In this document: positions 11,230 to 21,253 of the stretch, piece after piece
Layout of the letters: each line of letters opens with the position of its first letter
Position numbering within the stretch: position 1 is the stretch's first letter
NCBI RefSeq assembly: GCF_000772105.1
Contig: NZ_CP009354.1
Coordinates: 310,001 to 374,000, forward strand
Direction: 5' to 3'
DNA from: Vibrio tubiashii ATCC 19109
GTDB taxonomy: Bacteria > Pseudomonadota > Gammaproteobacteria > Enterobacterales > Vibrionaceae
Length of the DNA: 64,000 nt
Translations under genes and position numbers: made by a program
Notes under the pieces: generated by a model
What the model was told of the DNA's origin: nothing
Seen by the model: the letters and a program-made list of their open reading frames with translations, nothing else
Database searches by the model: none

Positions 11230-12194
11230 TACATCACTCCAGCTTTTAATAAATCATGCATGTTGAGTGCGCCAACCACTTTGCCATTGTCACATAGGAT
11301 TAGGCCACTAATGCTTTTATCCTGCATTAAGTTTAACCCCTCAGCCGCGAGCATATTTGGTATTGCGACGGTTGGGTTTACTGTCATCACATCACCAATC
11401 AGCGCTGTGTGAATATCGACTCGTTTATCCAAGGTTCGGCGTAAATCACCATCGGTAAAAATACCAACCAGTTGCTGGTGGTCATCGACGACCGCCGTCA
11501 TTCCAAGCCCTTTTTGGCTGATTTCGAGCAGCGCATCACGAACAACTGTGTTTGGAGTGACAAGCGGTAAGTCCTCGCCTGTGTGCATGATATCAGACAG
11601 CTTAAGCAACAATTTTCTTCCCAACGCACCACCTGGATGCGATAGGGCAAAGTCTTCTGCTGTAAAACCGCGTGCTTGCATCAGTGCCATTGCTAACGCA
11701 TCGCCCATTACTAAGGTTGCCGTGGTGCTAGATGTTGGCGCAAGTTGGATTGGACAAGCCTCTTTTGGCACTGTGATTTGCAGATGAATATCAGCCAGTT
11801 TTGCCATGTTCGACTTCGGCTTGCCAGTCATACTGATGATTTTAATATTGAGGCGTTTTAATACTGGGAAAAGCCCAAGGATTTCTCCAGATTCACCTGA
11901 GTTGGAAATCGCTAGCACAATATCTCCGGGCTCGATCATGCCTAGATCGCCGTGAGCAGCTTCGCCTGGATGAACAAAAAAGGATGAGGTGCCTGTACTG
12001 GCAAGTGTCGCAGCAATTTTGTTGCCGATATGACCAGATTTACCCATACCCATGACTACTACCTTGCCATCTTTATTAGCAAGGATAAGCTCACATGCTT
12101 TGATAAAGTCTTGGTTTAGATATTGGTCGAGCTGTTCTAGTGCTGCGATCTCGGTTTTTAGTACTTCTAGTGCCGCAGAGCGATAGTCAAACAT
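11229..12194 (-). CDS. kdsD: D-arabinose 5-phosphate isomerase
   Basis: KdsD interconverts ribulose-5-phosphate and arabinose-5-phosphate, the first step toward Kdo. It has an N-terminal SIS domain (GMGKSGHIGNKIAATLAS at about 48-65) and two CBS domains in the C-terminal half. The start chosen is ATG at 12194 (protein begins MFDYRS, 321 residues), because GGAG lies 6 bases upstream. An in-frame TTG at 12206 would overlap that ribosome site and is unlikely. Confidence 0.95.
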   Translation of the reverse strand: MFDYRSAALEVLKTEIAALEQLDQYLNQDFIKACELILANKDGKVVVMGMGKSGHIGNKIAATLASTGTSSFFVHPGEAAHGDLGMIEPGDIVLAISNSGESGEILGLFPVLKRLNIKIISMTGKPKSNMAKLADIHLQITVPKEACPIQLAPTSSTTATLVMGDALAMALMQARGFTAEDFALSHPGGALGRKLLLKLSDIMHTGEDLPLVTPNTVVRDALLEISQKGLGMTAVVDDHQQLVGIFTDGDLRRTLDKRVDIHTALIGDVMTVNPTVAIPNMLAAEGLNLMQDKSISGLILCDNGKVVGALNMHDLLKAGVM

Positions 12195-12213
12195 ACAGAA
12201 CTCCAACAGGGTT

Positions 12214-13179
12214 TTAGGCGGTCATGTTCATAATTAAGTAGGCTTGGTAGCCAATAAAGCAGCAAAATAGGGCTGCGCCTTCAAAACGATTAATGCTACG
12301 AGATTTACCTAGCGCCATCGCAACAAGCAGTAGTGAGACGCCAAGCATGACCCAGAAATCACGCCCCATTGCATATTCACTTAAAATTGATGGGTTTAGA
12401 ATGCCAGGGATCCCCATGACTGCGAGAATATTGAATACGTTCGAGCCGATGATGTTACCGACTGCCATGTCATCTTCGCCTTTCATAACGCCAGCAAGAG
12501 AAGCCGCTAGTTCAGGTAAGCTAGTACCAACCGCAATAATCGTCAGGCCTATCACTAGATCGCTCATGCCAAAGTATTGAGCAATGATCACCGCATTGTC
12601 GACTAATACATCGGCAGCGAGTGGCAAAACAATCAGGCCGATCACTACCCACATGGCCGCTTTACCGTTACTTACGCCTTCTGGTACTTCGGATTCTTGC
12701 TCTTCAATGAATGCATCGCCGTTCTTTTTCTCGTTACGGCTGATGCGCAGCATAGTGAGGATAAAAGCGGCAAAAAGAGCAAACAGCAATACACCTTCAT
12801 AGAAGCCTAAGTGGCTATCCCACAAGAGAACACCTGCTAAAAGCGTCACCCCAATCATCAAAGGTAATTCACGGCGTAGAACGCCTGAACTGATTGAGAG
12901 TGGCTTGATTAGTGCGGTGATACCTAAGATTAACGCAATGTTGGCAATGTTTGAGCCTAAGACGTTACCCACTGCTGTGTCGGTTTTACCATCGAGAGCT
13001 GCAGTGGCAGAAACCATCATTTCAGGTGCTGAAGAGCCCATAGCAAGGATGGTCATACCGATAACGAGAGGAGAAATACCTACGTTACGAGCCAGGGCAG
13101 CAGCACCAAACACCAGTTTGTCGGCACTCCAAACCAAAAATACCAATCCAATAATGAGAAACACAACGGCTTCAAGCAT
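12214..13179 (-). CDS. yrbG: Calcium/sodium antiporter of the YrbG family
   Basis: This is a 321-residue inner-membrane protein with about ten hydrophobic segments in two inverted halves. Each half carries the cation-exchanger alpha-repeat motif: GSSAPEMMVSATA in the first and GTSLPELAASLAG in the second. The family exchanges Ca2+ for Na+ (or similar cations), and the exact substrate in vibrios is not shown by sequence. It stands just upstream of kdsD, as yrbG does in E. coli, and diverges from mlaF. Confidence 0.93.
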   Translation of the reverse strand: MLEAVVFLIIGLVFLVWSADKLVFGAAALARNVGISPLVIGMTILAMGSSAPEMMVSATAALDGKTDTAVGNVLGSNIANIALILGITALIKPLSISSGVLRRELPLMIGVTLLAGVLLWDSHLGFYEGVLLFALFAAFILTMLRISRNEKKNGDAFIEEQESEVPEGVSNGKAAMWVVIGLIVLPLAADVLVDNAVIIAQYFGMSDLVIGLTIIAVGTSLPELAASLAGVMKGEDDMAVGNIIGSNVFNILAVMGIPGILNPSILSEYAMGRDFWVMLGVSLLLVAMALGKSRSINRFEGAALFCCFIGYQAYLIMNMTA

Positions 13180-13422
13180 GATGATTCCTAATCAATATAC
13201 AACGAGAGAATTTAACCGTTAATTTTGACGGTTTGGGGGTAAAAAGAAAAGCAGTTCATTCAATTAATTGTTAACCAAATACGTAATTGGAGCGACTAAG
13301 GTAGAGTAGGCGGGCTATAGAGTGAGAATTCGAATAACTCACATTTAATTGAACAGTGCTTTAAATTCAATTTGAATGTGCTTATGATTGCCCATTCTTA
13401 AAGGAACAAATATGAGTCCAGC

Positions 13423-14220
13423 ATGGAATCTGAAGACCTAGTCACCGTTAAGCAGCTAACGTTTTCTCGTGGCGAGCGCAAGATCTTTGATAACGTCAGT
13501 CTACATGTACCTAAAGGTAAAGTGACTGCGATCATGGGTCCATCAGGGATTGGTAAAACAACCTTGCTGCGCCTTATCGGCGGCCAAATCTACCCTGAGA
13601 GCGGCGATATTTGGTTTGATGGTAACAATATCCCCACTTTAGGCCGACGCAAGCTCTATCAAGAACGTAAGAAAATGAGCATGTTGTTCCAATCTGGAGC
13701 CTTGTTTACTGACTTGTCAGTGTTTGACAATGTCGCCTTTCCTTTGCGTGAACATACCGAGTTGGACGAGTCGATTATTCGCACTTTAGTCCTGCTTAAA
13801 TTAGAAGCTGTCGGATTACGTGGTGCGGCGCAGTTAATGCCAAGTGAACTCTCTGGGGGTATGGCAAGACGTGCTGCTTTAGCTCGAGCGATCGCACTCG
13901 ACCCCGATCTCATCATGTACGATGAACCTTTTGTAGGCCAAGACCCGATAACGATGGGCGTGCTGGTGGAGCTGATTCGTAACTTAAATCAGGCGTTAGG
14001 TGTTACCTCTATCGTCGTGTCGCATGATGTTCCTGAAGTGATGAGTATTGCGGACTGGGTGTATATCTTGGCCAACGGTAAAGTGATTGCGAGCGGAACG
14101 CCACAAGAGTTACGTGCCAATATGGATCCACAAGTGCAGCAGTTTCTTAAAGGGGATGCGGATGGTCCAGTGCCATTTCGTTTCCCATCTCAACCTTTAG
14201 CTAAGGAGCTGTTCTTATAA
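13423..14220 (+). CDS. mlaF: Phospholipid transport ATPase MlaF
   Basis: MlaF is the ABC ATPase of the Mla complex, which maintains outer-membrane lipid asymmetry by moving phospholipids between membranes. The 265-residue protein has Walker [10 protein letters not shown], signature LSGGMARR and Walker [14 protein letters not shown], the MlaF/Ttg2A pattern. The start ATG at 13423 has no strong ribosome site, but the N-terminus ([11 protein letters not shown]) fits the family. It overlaps mlaE by one base and begins the operon mlaFEDCB-ibaG-murA. Confidence 0.95.
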   Translation: MESEDLVTVKQLTFSRGERKIFDNVSLHVPKGKVTAIMGPSGIGKTTLLRLIGGQIYPESGDIWFDGNNIPTLGRRKLYQERKKMSMLFQSGALFTDLSVFDNVAFPLREHTELDESIIRTLVLLKLEAVGLRGAAQLMPSELSGGMARRAALARAIALDPDLIMYDEPFVGQDPITMGVLVELIRNLNQALGVTSIVVSHDVPEVMSIADWVYILANGKVIASGTPQELRANMDPQVQQFLKGDADGPVPFRFPSQPLAKELFL

Positions 14221-15005
14221 TGGGCTTAGCGAATTTCGTAGCTTCGATTGGCCGCCGTACTATGTCGGTGTGTGAAGCGTTTGGTAGAGCAAGCTTGATG
14301 CTGTTTGGCGCATTAGCGAGTCGACCTCAGCCACTTAAAAATTTACCTCTACTAGTTAAACAGCTCTATAGCGTGGGCGTTCAATCCCTGATTATTATTG
14401 TCTTGTCAGGTCTTTTCATCGGCATGGTGTTGAGTCTGCAAGGTTATGTCATCTTGGTCGACTTTGGCGCTGAAGGTGCTTTAGGCCAAATGGTTGCGCT
14501 CTCTTTGCTTCGAGAGCTAGGGCCAGTGGTAACAGCACTATTGTTTGCTGGGCGTGCAGGCTCTGCATTAACGGCTGAAATTGGCCTAATGAAAGCGACT
14601 GAGCAGCTATCGAGCATGGAAATGATGGCGGTTGATCCACTTAAACGCGTCATCGCGCCTCGGTTCTGGGCTGGCGTTATCTCTATGCCACTGTTAGCGA
14701 TGATTTTTATGGCTGTCGGTATCTGGGGTGGTCAGTTAGTTGGGGTTGATTGGAAAGGGATTGACCACGGTAGCTTCTGGTCGGCAATGCAAGCTTCCGT
14801 TGAACTTGGACAAGATATTGGTAACAGTATGATAAAGAGCTTAGTGTTCGCGATAACTGTTACTTGGATAGCGCTTTTTAATGGATACGATGCGATTCCG
14901 ACTTCGGAAGGGATCAGTCGCGCAACGACTCGCACCGTTGTCCACTCTTCTTTGGCTGTACTTGGTCTAGACTTCGTACTAACTGCCTTGATGTTTGGTA
15001 ATTAA
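14220..15005 (+). CDS. mlaE: Phospholipid transport permease MlaE
   Basis: This 261-residue inner-membrane permease of the MlaE/YrbE family has about five to six hydrophobic segments. It shows the conserved segment [20 protein letters not shown] and the [14 protein letters not shown] coupling region that contacts the ATPase MlaF. Its start overlaps the mlaF stop. Confidence 0.96.
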   Translation: MGLANFVASIGRRTMSVCEAFGRASLMLFGALASRPQPLKNLPLLVKQLYSVGVQSLIIIVLSGLFIGMVLSLQGYVILVDFGAEGALGQMVALSLLRELGPVVTALLFAGRAGSALTAEIGLMKATEQLSSMEMMAVDPLKRVIAPRFWAGVISMPLLAMIFMAVGIWGGQLVGVDWKGIDHGSFWSAMQASVELGQDIGNSMIKSLVFAITVTWIALFNGYDAIPTSEGISRATTRTVVHSSLAVLGLDFVLTALMFGN

Positions 15006-15025
15006 ATGATGTTTGGGAACTAATC

Positions 15026-15502
15026 ATGCAACAAACTCGAAAGATAGAATTATGGGTTGGTAGCTTCGTTCTCGCTGGAATTTGCGCAATTCTGGTGATG
15101 ATTTTTCAAGTTGCTGACGTAAAGGGGCTCGGCTCTAACGATACTTATACTCTCAAGGCCGAGTTCGATAACATTGGCAGCTTGAAAGTACGTTCCCCAG
15201 TTAAGGTAGGCGGAGTGGTAGTCGGGCGCGTGACCAGTATTGGTCTCAATAGTGAGTCTTTACTCCCTGTGGTTTCCATGGCAATCAGCAGCACCTACAA
15301 CCAGTTTCCAGAAACGTCGAGCGTGAAAATTTTAACGTCAGGTTTAATTGGCGAACAGTACATTGGTTTAACGCCGGGCTTTGTGTTTGAAGATGAGCAG
15401 ATGCTGGTGGAAGGCGACTATATTGAAGATACCAAGTCTGCTTTGGTGCTAGAAGATTTGATTGGTCAGGTCTTGTATAGCGTTGGTGGCTCTGAAGAGT
15501 AA
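15026..15502 (+). CDS. mlaD: Phospholipid transport MCE-domain protein MlaD
   Basis: This 158-residue protein has one N-terminal membrane anchor (about 8-28) and one MCE domain (DNIGSLKVRSPVKVGGVVVGRV). MlaD hexamers bind phospholipid in the periplasm and sit on MlaFEB. A hydrophobic pore-loop segment and the C-terminal LIGQVLYS match the family. Confidence 0.95.
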   Translation: MQQTRKIELWVGSFVLAGICAILVMIFQVADVKGLGSNDTYTLKAEFDNIGSLKVRSPVKVGGVVVGRVTSIGLNSESLLPVVSMAISSTYNQFPETSSVKILTSGLIGEQYIGLTPGFVFEDEQMLVEGDYIEDTKSALVLEDLIGQVLYSVGGSEE

Positions 15503-15512
15503 GGAGAGAATG

Positions 15513-16154
15513 ATGTTGAGAAAGTTAGTACTTACTCTGTTTTCAATGTTTTTGGCGTTTAATGCTTCTGCACAGCCAATTGATAAGACTCAACCTTATC
15601 AGATGATGAAGCAGGTATCAGAGATCGCTTTTGCTCGCTTGAAAGCAGAGCAAGATCAGGTACAGCAAGATCCTAATCATCTAAAAGTGATTGTTGATGA
15701 AGAATTAATGCCTTACGTCAACGAAAAGTATGCGGCTTTGAAATTGCTTGGGCCGAACTTAAAAGGGGCCAAGCGCGAGGATGTAGGTCAGTTTATCGTT
15801 GCATTTCGTGCCTATTTAGTCAGCTCTTATGCGCAAGTATTGACTCAGTATACTGACCAGACAATCGAGTTTGGTCCAGAGCCAAAGCTTGACACTAAAA
15901 AGAGCATTACTAGCATTAAGGTCGACATTGTTGATACGCCGCGACCAAACATTAAGTTGGAATTTAAGCTGCGCCGTGACAAGAACAGTGGCGAATGGCA
16001 AGCATTTGACATGATTGCCGAAGGTATCAGCCTTCTGTCTAGCAAACAGTCTGAGTGGAGCACTAAGCTTCGCCAAGAAGGTATTCTGTCGGTCGCTCAA
16101 GAGCTCGAAGAGCTTGCCAAGCAACCGATTCGTCTTGAGAGTAAAGCTCAATGA
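15513..16154 (+). CDS. mlaC: Periplasmic phospholipid-binding protein MlaC
   Basis: MlaC shuttles phospholipids between MlaA in the outer membrane and MlaD. The protein (213 residues from the chosen start) has a signal peptide MLRKLVLTLFSMFLAFNASA followed by a Tol_Tol_Ttg2 domain. ATG at 15513 is preferred because AAGGAG (15501-15506) lies 6 bases upstream. ATG at 15510 is the alternative. A longer reading frame back to 15462 overlaps mlaD and would destroy the signal peptide. Confidence 0.93.
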   Translation: MLRKLVLTLFSMFLAFNASAQPIDKTQPYQMMKQVSEIAFARLKAEQDQVQQDPNHLKVIVDEELMPYVNEKYAALKLLGPNLKGAKREDVGQFIVAFRAYLVSSYAQVLTQYTDQTIEFGPEPKLDTKKSITSIKVDIVDTPRPNIKLEFKLRRDKNSGEWQAFDMIAEGISLLSSKQSEWSTKLRQEGILSVAQELEELAKQPIRLESKAQ

Positions 16155-16480
16155 TGGAACCCAAATGGCAGCAAGATAATGATGGTCAGTACTTACTAAC
16201 GGGTGACCTGAATCGAGATACTGTCCCTAAGTTGTGGCAGTCTATTCAAACATCGCAGCTAGCTAGTGAGCAGGTTGAAGTTTCGTTAGAAGCCGTAACA
16301 AGAATAGACTCTGCTGGAATGGTGATGCTAATTCATCTAATTGAGAATGCAAAAAAACAAAACTGTCATATAATGCTCAGTTTCGTGCCGGAACAACTGC
16401 GCACATTATTTCAGTTGAGCAATGTCGATGAACTCATTGCAGGGCATTTAAAGAATACTACAGGGGTGAATTGTGGATAG
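16151..16480 (+). CDS. mlaB: STAS-domain protein MlaB
   Basis: This small cytoplasmic STAS protein (109 residues) supports assembly and activity of the MlaF ATPase. The core shows the STAS phosphosite region [14 protein letters not shown]. The start ATG overlaps the mlaC stop (ATGA). It overlaps ibaG by 8 bases. Confidence 0.92.
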   Translation: MMEPKWQQDNDGQYLLTGDLNRDTVPKLWQSIQTSQLASEQVEVSLEAVTRIDSAGMVMLIHLIENAKKQNCHIMLSFVPEQLRTLFQLSNVDELIAGHLKNTTGVNCG

Positions 16481-16727
16481 CGCAAAAGTACAACAGATTT
16501 TAAACGAAGCACTTAAATTAGAAGAACTGCACGTGAAAGGCGAAGGCAGTCATTATGAAGTAGTTGCTGTTGATGCTTGTTTCGATGGAATGAGTCGCGT
16601 TAAAAAACAACAGCTAATTTATGCACCACTGATGGAATACATCCAAAGAAATGACATCCACGCTGTCTCTATCAAGGCATACACTCCTGAAGAGTGGGCT
16701 CGTGATAAGAAGTTGATGTCACTGTAA
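16473..16727 (+). CDS. ibaG: BolA-family protein IbaG
   Basis: This 84-residue BolA-like protein has the family segment [22 protein letters not shown] and the conserved histidine near [13 protein letters not shown]. BolA-type proteins bind [2Fe-2S] clusters with monothiol glutaredoxin. IbaG (YrbA) was named for acid induction. The start is GTG at 16473 inside the end of mlaB. It lies immediately before murA as in E. coli. Confidence 0.93.
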   Translation: MDSAKVQQILNEALKLEELHVKGEGSHYEVVAVDACFDGMSRVKKQQLIYAPLMEYIQRNDIHAVSIKAYTPEEWARDKKLMSL

Positions 16728-17996
<1,269 letters not shown>

Positions 17997-18020
17997 AGAT
18001 AGAATCAGCTAACGCTTGTA

Positions 18021-18047
18021 AGCCGAAACGCGAGTTTCGGCTTTTTT
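18021..18047 (+). terminator. Rho-independent terminator after murA
   Basis: A 9-bp stem (AGCCGAAAC / GTTTCGGCT) with a GCGA loop is followed by six T residues. Confidence 0.9.
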
Positions 18048-18111
18048 ATGAATGATAGATCAGTTAGAGTCTGCTCAACTGATAAATGACTCTCTATTTT
18101 GGAGAACCACA

Positions 18112-18852
18112 ATGATTGCACTATTACGTGTATTGGCTGTTGCGATATTTGCAATTGTGATGTTTATTTTTGGCTGTGGCTATTGCTTACTGAGCCCGCG
18201 TAATCCAAAGCACGTGTTTACCTTTGGTCGTCTATTTGGAAAGATGTCGAGAGTGTTCGGTATTAAGCTTGAGCTGCGCATTCCTGAAGACGCTTACAAA
18301 CGCGGTCAGCATATTTACATTGCCAACCACCAAAACAACTGGGATTTGTTTACTGTCTCATCGGCGGTAACACCAAAGGTTGTGACAGTAGGTAAAAAGA
18401 GCCTAGCTTGGATGCCTTTATTTGGTCAGTTGTACTGGCTAACAGGTAATATTCTTATCGACCGTGCTAACCGCTCTAAAGCAAAAGGGACAATCGATCA
18501 GGTAGTGGATAGCCTAAACAACAGTGACGTATCTGTGTGGATGTTCCCAGAAGGGACACGTTCGCGAGGTCGTGGTCTACTGCCTTTCAAAACAGGTGCT
18601 TTCCATGCTGCTATTGGCGCTAAGCTACCTATCATTCCTATCGTATGTAGCTCAACAGGTGGCGTGAAGCTTAACCGCTGGAACAATGGCCACGTTATTA
18701 TTGAAATGTTGCCTCCAGTACAAGTCGAAGATTACGGCAAAGAGAATGTTCGTGAGCTCGCCAATACATGCCGTGAGCAGATGAAAGCTAAACTAGAGTC
18801 GCTTGATAAAGAGGTTGCAATGCTCAACCAGCAGCAAGGTGTGAAAGCCTAG
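18112..18852 (+). CDS. plsC: 1-acyl-sn-glycerol-3-phosphate acyltransferase (PlsC family)
   Basis: This enzyme acylates lysophosphatidic acid to phosphatidic acid in the inner membrane. The 246-residue protein has an N-terminal hydrophobic segment (about 3-28), the HX4D catalytic motif (HQNNWD) and the FPEGTRSRG substrate motif. The start ATG at 18112 has GGAG 7 bases upstream. An upstream in-frame ATG at 18052 lies within the murA terminator region and adds a non-conserved 20 residues. Vibrios can carry several PlsC paralogues, so the symbol is likely but not certain. Confidence 0.9.
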   Translation: MIALLRVLAVAIFAIVMFIFGCGYCLLSPRNPKHVFTFGRLFGKMSRVFGIKLELRIPEDAYKRGQHIYIANHQNNWDLFTVSSAVTPKVVTVGKKSLAWMPLFGQLYWLTGNILIDRANRSKAKGTIDQVVDSLNNSDVSVWMFPEGTRSRGRGLLPFKTGAFHAAIGAKLPIIPIVCSSTGGVKLNRWNNGHVIIEMLPPVQVEDYGKENVRELANTCREQMKAKLESLDKEVAMLNQQQGVKA

Positions 18853-18874
18853 CCTAGAGCAAGCGATTAGAGAG

Positions 18875-18902
18875 AGCCAGTCCAGTGAGTGACTGGCTTT
18901 TT
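18875..18902 (+). terminator. Rho-independent terminator after plsC
   Basis: The stem AGCCAGTC / GACTGGCT with an 8-base loop is followed by TTTTTC. A-poor upstream flanking makes it mainly a plus-strand terminator. Confidence 0.8.
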
Positions 18903-18915
18903 CGTATCTAGCCGT

Positions 18916-19647
18916 CTACACCGCAATACCTACATCGAGCTCATCAAGCCAAGCTAAGAAGCATTGGACATTATCACCTTTAAAAATCCCACCGTGCTGC
19001 GGACAAATCATATCGATATCAAGATTTCGCACTCGTTCAATCCAAGCACTCTTAGCCTTATTTGACGGCATCCAACGTCGATGGAAGTACTCCATCTTTG
19101 GAATATGAGCTTCAAAGTCTTCGACAAATAAAGGGGCATTGGGCACATCGAGCGCCGCCCCAATATCCCCTGACATTAAAATCTTGGCTTTACGATCATA
19201 GACGGAAAAGTTCCCTGATGAGTGCATGTAGTGCGCGGGAATAAATTCGATATCTATGTCAGCAAGCGATAAGCGTCCACCTTCATCTTTGATCGGAGAA
19301 AAGGAGATAGACTCCATACCAAAGTGACGGATAAAGCCTTCCCATAGCCAAGGAGAGTATAGGGTCGCGCTTGGCAAAGCTTTATCCCATAAACCGAGAG
19401 ACGAGATGATGTCCGGATCTTGGTGAGAAGCAAACAGATACTTAATTTGCTCTGTGGGTACTTCCTTGACGACGCTGCTGAGCATGGAAGAAAACATCTC
19501 TATACCACCGGGATCAAGCAGAATCGCTTGCTGCTTGTTGACGATCATATATTGATTGGTATCGATGATCTTTTCCGGTTTGTGAGGATCGCGGGCAAAC
19601 ATGATCCAACGGTGTTCATCATCTCTAAATAAGACTTTTGATTGCAT
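18916..19647 (-). CDS. Flavin-less diiron metallo-beta-lactamase-fold protein (ODP-like)
   Basis: The 243-residue cytoplasmic protein has a metallo-beta-lactamase fold like the N-terminal half of flavodiiron proteins but lacks the flavodoxin domain. Candidate metal ligands are His75, Asp77 and Asp79 (HQDPD in place of the usual HxExD), His142 (YMHSSGN), Asp161 (SGD) and His218 (CPQHGG). This matches oxygen-binding diiron proteins (ODPs), of which the Treponema denticola member is described as an oxygen sensor for chemotaxis. It is the second gene of a pair with a short chemoreceptor-like protein, 9 bases apart. Function is inferred from family and neighbour. A hydrolase role cannot be excluded. 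Confidence 0.8.
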   Translation of the reverse strand: MQSKVLFRDDEHRWIMFARDPHKPEKIIDTNQYMIVNKQQAILLDPGGIEMFSSMLSSVVKEVPTEQIKYLFASHQDPDIISSLGLWDKALPSATLYSPWLWEGFIRHFGMESISFSPIKDEGGRLSLADIDIEFIPAHYMHSSGNFSVYDRKAKILMSGDIGAALDVPNAPLFVEDFEAHIPKMEYFHRRWMPSNKAKSAWIERVRNLDIDMICPQHGGIFKGDNVQCFLAWLDELDVGIAV

Positions 19648-19656
19648 AGTATTCCT

Positions 19657-20256
19657 TTACTCGAACAATGAGAATAATTTGAGGGATTGCAGAACATGGC
19701 TACGGATAGCTTCCGCAGACTCTTGGACACTGTCGGCAATGGAGTTCAGTTGCCCTTTAAAACGCTCTTCGACTTGGGAGGCTTCAACGCTTAGCAAGGT
19801 TGAAATGATCAAGGCAACTCTCAACTCACTGTGGAGCGTATTAAGAAGCGTGCTGAGCTCTTTAGAGTCTTGAATGAAGGTCTGACTGAGCTGCTCTGCT
19901 TCTTCAAAACATCGAGAGCGGGTTGCATCAAGGCTATGGAGGTAAACAGCGCCTTGTGAGCGCGTATAGACGGTTTCAAAATGATTCAGAACAGTACGCG
20001 AGCGCGCTTCAGCAGTGGCTATCTTGCTGAGCCTCTGCGCCTTTAAATTGATACTGCTAGAAGCATTGAGAGTAAGGCGGACAAGTTCGTCAATGGAATC
20101 AGTGATAGGGTGGAAACCAGCCGCACTTTCTCCAGCACGTAAAGCCAAGGCGCGCGCATTGCTTGCAACAAGCTGGAGCTGTTTCGCAATAAGTACACCA
20201 CGATTAAGTTCTGCAGAGATCTCCGCAGCAATGACAAACAGTTGCTTCCTAGCCAT
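19657..20256 (-). CDS. Short soluble protein resembling a degenerate chemoreceptor signalling tip
   Basis: The 199-residue protein has no signal peptide, transmembrane segment or HAMP domain. Residues 21-58 align without gaps with the signalling hairpin of the chemoreceptor at 21254-22879: IAKQLQLVASNARALALRAG here corresponds to [20 protein letters not shown] there, and RAGE, GF and D.I..L are shared. Several tip residues that contact CheA/CheW differ (E to K, T to L, N to Q). The rest is predicted helical coiled coil. It precedes the ODP-like gene by 9 bases, suggesting one transcript and a joint sensory role. No named family was recognised with certainty. Confidence 0.7.
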   Translation of the reverse strand: MARKQLFVIAAEISAELNRGVLIAKQLQLVASNARALALRAGESAAGFHPITDSIDELVRLTLNASSSINLKAQRLSKIATAEARSRTVLNHFETVYTRSQGAVYLHSLDATRSRCFEEAEQLSQTFIQDSKELSTLLNTLHSELRVALIISTLLSVEASQVEERFKGQLNSIADSVQESAEAIRSHVLQSLKLFSLFE

Positions 20257-20364
20257 GATATTTCCTTATAGATATTATGGAATAAATATAGGAAGCGAAG
20301 ATGGCTTTTTCCAATGTGCTTGAGGAATTACCGACAATGGGGTAGGTGAGGGAGGGCTGACAAC

Positions 20365-20534
20365 AAAAAGCTTCATCTTGCGATGAGGCACTTTCAAATA
20401 TGGCTCCCTCTGTCGGAACTCAACGCGGCCGGCTAGGACGGTCCGACGCTTCGGCTGAGACATTGGTTTGGAACAAACCAGGAGCAGTAGAAACGAAAAA
20501 GCCTCATCTTGCGATGAGGCTTTTTCTAATATGG
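20365..20534 (-). repeat. Tandem unit derived from a tRNA-Asn 3' end plus terminator
   Basis: Reading the plus strand, a terminator-like hairpin (20365-20394) is followed by a 36-base relic (20401-20436, TGGCTCCC...GGAACTCAACG...CGGCTAG) that resembles the 3' end of tRNA-Asn including CCA. A spacer follows, then the real terminator hairpin (20496-20525) and the intact tRNA-Asn 3' end at 20532. The 37-base spacer at 20459-20495 recurs at 23263-23299. This is a partial duplication of tRNA end plus terminator, and the relic cannot fold as a tRNA. Confidence 0.75.
20496..20525 (-). terminator. Terminator of the first tRNA operon
   Basis: The stem GCCTCATC / GATGAGGC (20501-20508 and 20513-20520) is flanked by A5 and T5. 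On the minus strand it follows the tRNA-Asn CCA end by only a few bases. Confidence 0.88.
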
Positions 20535-20607
20535 CTCCCCCTGCGGGACTCGAACCTGCGACATACGGATTAACAGTCCGCCGTTCTACCAACTGAACTA
20601 AGGGGGA
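20532..20607 (-). tRNA. tRNA-Asn (anticodon GTT)
   Basis: This 76-base gene on the minus strand starts TCCCCCTTAG and ends in encoded CCA. The anticodon loop reads CTGTTAA. The acceptor stem TCCCCCT/AGGGGGA pairs fully. It is the last gene of the first tRNA operon. Confidence 0.97.
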
Positions 20608-20643
20608 ATTATGCTTTAAGAACGAATTCTTAAAGATAATAAA

Positions 20644-20719
<76 letters not shown>

Positions 20720-20729
20720 ACACTAAAAA

Positions 20730-20805
20730 TGGCTCCTCCTGCTGGGCTCGAACCAGCGACCTGCGGATTAACAGTCCGTCGCTCTACCAACTGAGCTAAG
20801 GAGGA
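20730..20805 (-). tRNA. tRNA-Asn (anticodon GTT), variant body
   Basis: This 76-base gene starts TCCTCCTTAG and has anticodon GTT and encoded CCA. It differs from the other Asn copies in the acceptor stem, D-stem, anticodon stem and T-stem, with compensating base changes (TCCTCCT/AGGAGGA). It is therefore a diverged but functional-looking isodecoder. Confidence 0.95.
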
Positions 20806-20826
20806 ATTGTCCATTAGGAAAAGAAA

Positions 20827-20902
<76 letters not shown>

Positions 20903-20956
20903 GCACGTTATTTCTTTTCTTGTTGTTGTCTAGCTTAGACACCAACAAATAAATTG

Positions 20957-21032
20957 TGGTGCCCGGAGGCGGAATCGAACCACCGACACGAGGATTTTCA
21001 ATCCTCTGCTCTACCGACTGAGCTATCCGGGC
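20957..21032 (-). tRNA. tRNA-Phe (anticodon GAA)
   Basis: This 76-base gene starts GCCCGGATAG with anticodon loop TTGAAAA and encoded CCA. It is the first gene of the operon, about 10 bases after the predicted -10 element. Confidence 0.97.
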
Positions 21033-21042
21033 GACGAGGTGT

Positions 21043-21071
21043 ATTAAACGGCTTTTCGTGCTTTAGGTCAA
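21043..21071 (-). promoter_or_regulatory. Promoter of the first tRNA operon
   Basis: On the minus strand there is a -35 TTGACC (21066-21071), a 17-base spacer, and a -10 TTTAAT (21043-21048). The short segment before the tRNA-Phe 5' end is ACACCTCGTC. The same layout occurs before the second operon, which strengthens the call. Confidence 0.8.
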
Positions 21072-21208
21072 CATTAAAATGCAAAAAAAATATCGTTTGT
21101 TGTTTTTCTATACTTAATGGGCTGTTTTTATCCATTTTGGATATTAAATGTATAGAGGACAACAGGCGTTATACGCTTTGATAGGTGAAATAGTCCAGTT
21201 TAGACAAC

Positions 21209-21238
21209 AAAAAAGCACGCGAAGAGGCGTGCTTTTTG
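21209..21238 (-). terminator. Terminator of the chemoreceptor gene
   Basis: The stem AGCACGC / GCGTGCT with a 6-base loop is flanked by A and T runs on both sides. It lies 16 bases beyond the chemoreceptor stop codon on the minus strand. Confidence 0.88.
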
Positions 21239-21253
21239 CTACTCCAAGCCGAA

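Noticed and set aside
12195..12206. TTG start at 12206 for kdsD
   Set aside because: It would overlap the GGAG ribosome site that serves ATG 12194, and the added residues are not conserved.
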